A stretch of DNA of 64,000 bases from Colius striatus (taxonomy: Eukaryota; Chordata; Aves; Coliiformes; Coliidae): assembly GCF_028858725.1 (NCBI RefSeq), contig NC_084760.1, positions 57,251,367-57,315,366 on the forward strand, in the 5' to 3' direction. Under the pieces are notes generated by a model. The model was not told where the DNA came from. It saw nothing but the letters and a program-made list of their open reading frames with translations, and searched no databases. Both the position numbers and the translations under genes were made by a program. Positions 61,141-64,000 of this stretch are shown one piece after another (the first letter of the stretch is position 1; the number at the start of each line of letters is the position of its first letter).

Positions 61141-61535
61141 ACAACCCCATGCACCAGTACAGGCTGGGGATTGACCTGCTGGAGAGCAGGTCTTCAGAGA
61201 GAGACCTGAGAGTCCTGGTTGATAATAAACTAACCATGAGCCAGCAATGTGCCCTCGTGGCCAAGAAGGCCAATGGCATCCTGGGATGCATCAAGAAGAG
61301 TGTGGCCAGCAGGTCGAGGGAGGTTCTTCTCCCCCTCTACTCTGCCCTGGTGAGGCCTCATCTGGAGTACCGTGTCAAGTTCTGGGCTCTCCAGCTCAAG
61401 AGGGACAGGGAAGTGCTGGACAGAGTTCACTACAGGGCGACCAGGATGATCAGGGGACTGGAGCATCTTTATGAGGAAAGTCTGTGTGAACAGGGGCTAT
61501 TTAGTCTGGAGGAGACTGAGGGAGGATCTCATTAA
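61141..61535 (+). pseudogene. CR1 ORF2 C-terminal fragment
   Basis: The frame translates to '[20 protein letters not shown]', '[20 protein letters not shown]' and '[20 protein letters not shown]', the region just after the RT catalytic box. A small deletion near 61515 shifts the frame (…[11 protein letters not shown], stop). It lacks the catalytic motifs, so it is inactive. Confidence 0.9.
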
Positions 61536-61863
61536 TATTTACAAATATCTAAACAATGGATGTCAGGAGGTTGGGGCATAATTTTTTTTTATTGTATCTA
61601 GCAACAGGACAAGGGGTAATGGGATGAAGCTGGAACACACAAAGTTCCATTTAAACATAAGAAAAAACTATTTTGCTATTCAGGTGAGGGAGCCCTGACA
61701 CAGGCTGCCCAGGGAGGATGTGGAGTCTCCTTCTCTGGAGGTTTTCAGAACCCATCTGGACGTGTTCCTGTTTTACCTGATCTAGGTGGACCTGCTTCTA
61801 CATGGGGGTTGGACTAGATCTTAAAAGCTCCTTTCCAACTCCTGCCACTGTGATTTTGTGATA
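61141..61863 (+). mobile_element. CR1 LINE, 3' part with RT C-terminal region
   Basis: Starts at AACCCCATGCACCAGTACAG, the same region as the complement of 2170-2190 in the first CR1, and ends with a degenerate tail GCCACTGTGATTTTGTGAT. About 720 bp, 5'-truncated, with ORF2 C terminus and 3' UTR. Very close to the 1.45-4.3 kb copy, so probably the same subfamily. Confidence 0.95.
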
Positions 61864-64000
61864 GATTAAGTAGGATTTTCACAAACAACATTTTAAAGAT
61901 AGGTCTAGACTACATTTGTTTAATATGCATGGCATATAGAAAATAAATGGTGGAAGAATGGCCTCCACATAGCAAACCATTAATTACAATGGAGTAAGCT
62001 GTGTTATTAATTTCTTTCATCTTATTGTAAATGTTATGCAATTTACCTTCCTGCTGTTTTGAATGGTCTCACGTTCGCACTGTAGCCAGTTTCAAAATTT
62101 TCACGGATTCTGTCTTTATTAAAATATTTTCCTATAATCTAATTCATTTTAATTCAAAATATAGTCTAATTAATTTTGGTTTAAATTACTCTTTAAAAAC
62201 ACTATATAATCCTGCACTTCCAAATATTAATTTTATTGTATTAGATTGTTCCAAAGCCAAAGGAAGGGGTTTTTCGATCATTTGGAGTTGCATAAACGTT
62301 CTTTTTTTTTTTTTTTTCCAAAAGCAAATGCTACAGAGCCATGAAATAATTAGATTTCCTTGGATTTTTTTCATTTTTTAAATTTTTTTCTCTATAAAGA
62401 TAGAAGAAGATAATCACAAAGCAAAATTTTTTACAAAACTGTTTTAATGTAATTATATAGCAACACATTTTCAGTAAATCTTGATTCATGAAGGTTCTTT
62501 TCCATTTTCTCTCTCTTTCCTCTCAGATATGCAAAGGATGGGTAGCTGGATGTTCTTAGTTCTGGGGCTGGGCTCTGGATCTTGCGTTACTAAAAAATCT
62601 CAATGTTAGGGCTGAATACCTGAAAGCTTTTTATCGGAGCTGGGTATCAAGATAGCTATCATGTCAGAAGATATTAGTTTAGCTGATAATCCTCTATTTT
62701 TATGCTTTACTTAGGCTTGTTTATCTGTCTTCACTTCTGTGAGGTAGTGGAAAATACAAGAGAAAAATAGATACCAGTTCTGAGTATGATCTGGATTACT
62801 CAGGCAAAGGCCTCATTAGGAAACACAGATTTTAATCACAGATATTCCTTCATTGACAATTCTTAAAGCCATACCAAAAATTGTGATATGCTATTCAATT
62901 TCTTTGGGTTTAAAAATATTAATAAAAGTAGTAATGTTTGACCTGACAATATAATTTTCTGATGTTAGACTTGGGCACTTTTTTTACAATCATAAAGATT
63001 AAGTAGAATGCTCATCAGTCCCAGAGACAGTTAAACTTGTAACATGCTGAAGTTGCAAAATCTTATACCCATTTTGAGGTTTTCATGACTACTGTAACTA
63101 AACATATTAGATATAGCTTCATTAAAAGCATTTCTGGAAGCAAGTGGAAAATGCTGTATTGTCCTTTTATAAAAAAGTTACATCAGCGTTGTTTTTCAGT
63201 GGGCTGACAGAAGCAGTGGATTATAAAATATTGGGAAATAACTATCCTTATAGATTTTTTTTATTCAGATAATTATTTTTGTCCTATTAGAATTATTTAA
63301 ACATGTGAAGCAGGAACTCTGGCCACATAAAGGCAGACCGAAACAATTCTTTTAACCTTCCCACCTCTGAAAAGCTTCCATAATCGAATCAGATGCAGTT
63401 TTCCTGAATGAAGGTCAAGCTATATCTTTCCATTACTTTTTTTTGTTTGTTTTTTTCAGAGAGAAGGGAAAACTTTAGATTATACACTTGTCATTACCTT
63501 TCAAATACAACACAAACTCTTTCTACCAAACAGACTGTAAGAAAATAATTGAGCTATTTGCACACTGTATTCTTTAAGATATATAAATCTGCTCTTTGCA
63601 GAAGTATTCCAATATTTTGTAGTGGGAGAATGGTCTAAGAAATGGAAGTTTGAAAATTTATTTCAGGAATTGATGCTGTAGGACCCCATAATGATGAGTG
63701 AGAATTAATTTTTTTTTTTTTTTCCAGATGCAGTGCTATTAAGATAAGGAAAAGAAACGTGCAGAAGAAGAAACTAGCACAGTCCTGAGGGACTTTAAGA
63801 GCAGGAAAACACAAAAAGCGAAACCCAGTGTGAGTTAATATCATAGGTCTTATATGATATCAGAGGAGAAAGGAACAAATGTGGAGAACAAAGTCAGTGA
63901 TGAGGAACAATTCTGTTTCAATTTCTGTACAATATTTAAAAATATTTTTAATTTGCAATGAGGATAATAAGTTGGAAAAGAGAGTTATTTCCCCACTAAA
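61864..64000. other. intergenic, no gene seen
   Basis: Very AT-rich, with a 16-T run at 62302-62317 and another T-run near 63708-63724. Short open frames only; no exon, RNA gene or repeat family recognised up to the end of the window. Confidence 0.5.

Noticed and set aside
1..64000. tRNA, rRNA, CRISPR arrays, mitochondrial insertions, TRMT11 or RSPO3 exons
   Set aside because: Looked for by eye on both strands; none had recognisable sequence. A covariance-model and protein-to-genome search would be needed to exclude small or diverged cases.

Overview
The window looks like bird nuclear DNA. It has low gene density, is AT-rich overall, carries several CR1 LINE fragments with the avian-type 3' tail (ATTCTATG-like, preceded by GGTTGGACTAGATGATC-like sequence), and holds one compact vertebrate gene with GT-AG introns. 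Nothing bacterial or plasmid-like is present: no operons, no ribosome-binding sites, no long single-exon genes. The species cannot be named from the sequence alone.

The only protein-coding gene I can support is CENPW, on the + strand. It has three coding exons (40550-40639, 45518-45631, 47307-47333) encoding a 76-residue histone-fold kinetochore protein. Its first exon lies in a sharp CpG island (about 39990-40920). The island also holds a strong-looking CTCF motif, a long G-quadruplex tract, and a tandem of the CDE/CHR type used by G2/M cell-cycle promoters. The CDE/CHR tandem fits the job of the product, a CCAN subunit needed for mitosis. A canonical poly(A) signal lies 180 bp after the stop codon.

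Layout: 1-1453 plain intergenic DNA; 1454-4300 a near-complete but decayed CR1 (minus strand, endonuclease and reverse transcriptase remnants); 4300-39990 a long gene-free stretch with ancient LINE remnants near 8.1 and 16.4-16.95 kb, young CR1 tails at 20.4 and 29.2 kb, a small palindromic MITE-like element at 24.4 kb, GC-raised blocks at 14.6-15.2 and 19.15-20.4 kb, and two motif-dense stretches at 14.1-14.5 and 37.8 kb that may be enhancers; 39990-47535 the CENPW gene; 48039-50289 a 2.2-kb stretch bounded by about 85-bp inverted repeats; 51745-52625 a GC-rich interspersed repeat split by a CR1 insertion; 52625-64000 gene-free DNA with one speculative minus-strand terminal exon (58.5-59.04 kb) and a 0.7-kb CR1 at 61.14-61.86 kb.

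In other vertebrates CENPW lies between TRMT11 and RSPO3 beside a large gene desert. The empty flanks agree with that, but I could not recognise an exon of either neighbour. Family and repeat identifications rest on reading the sequence and on recalled knowledge. No database was searched.
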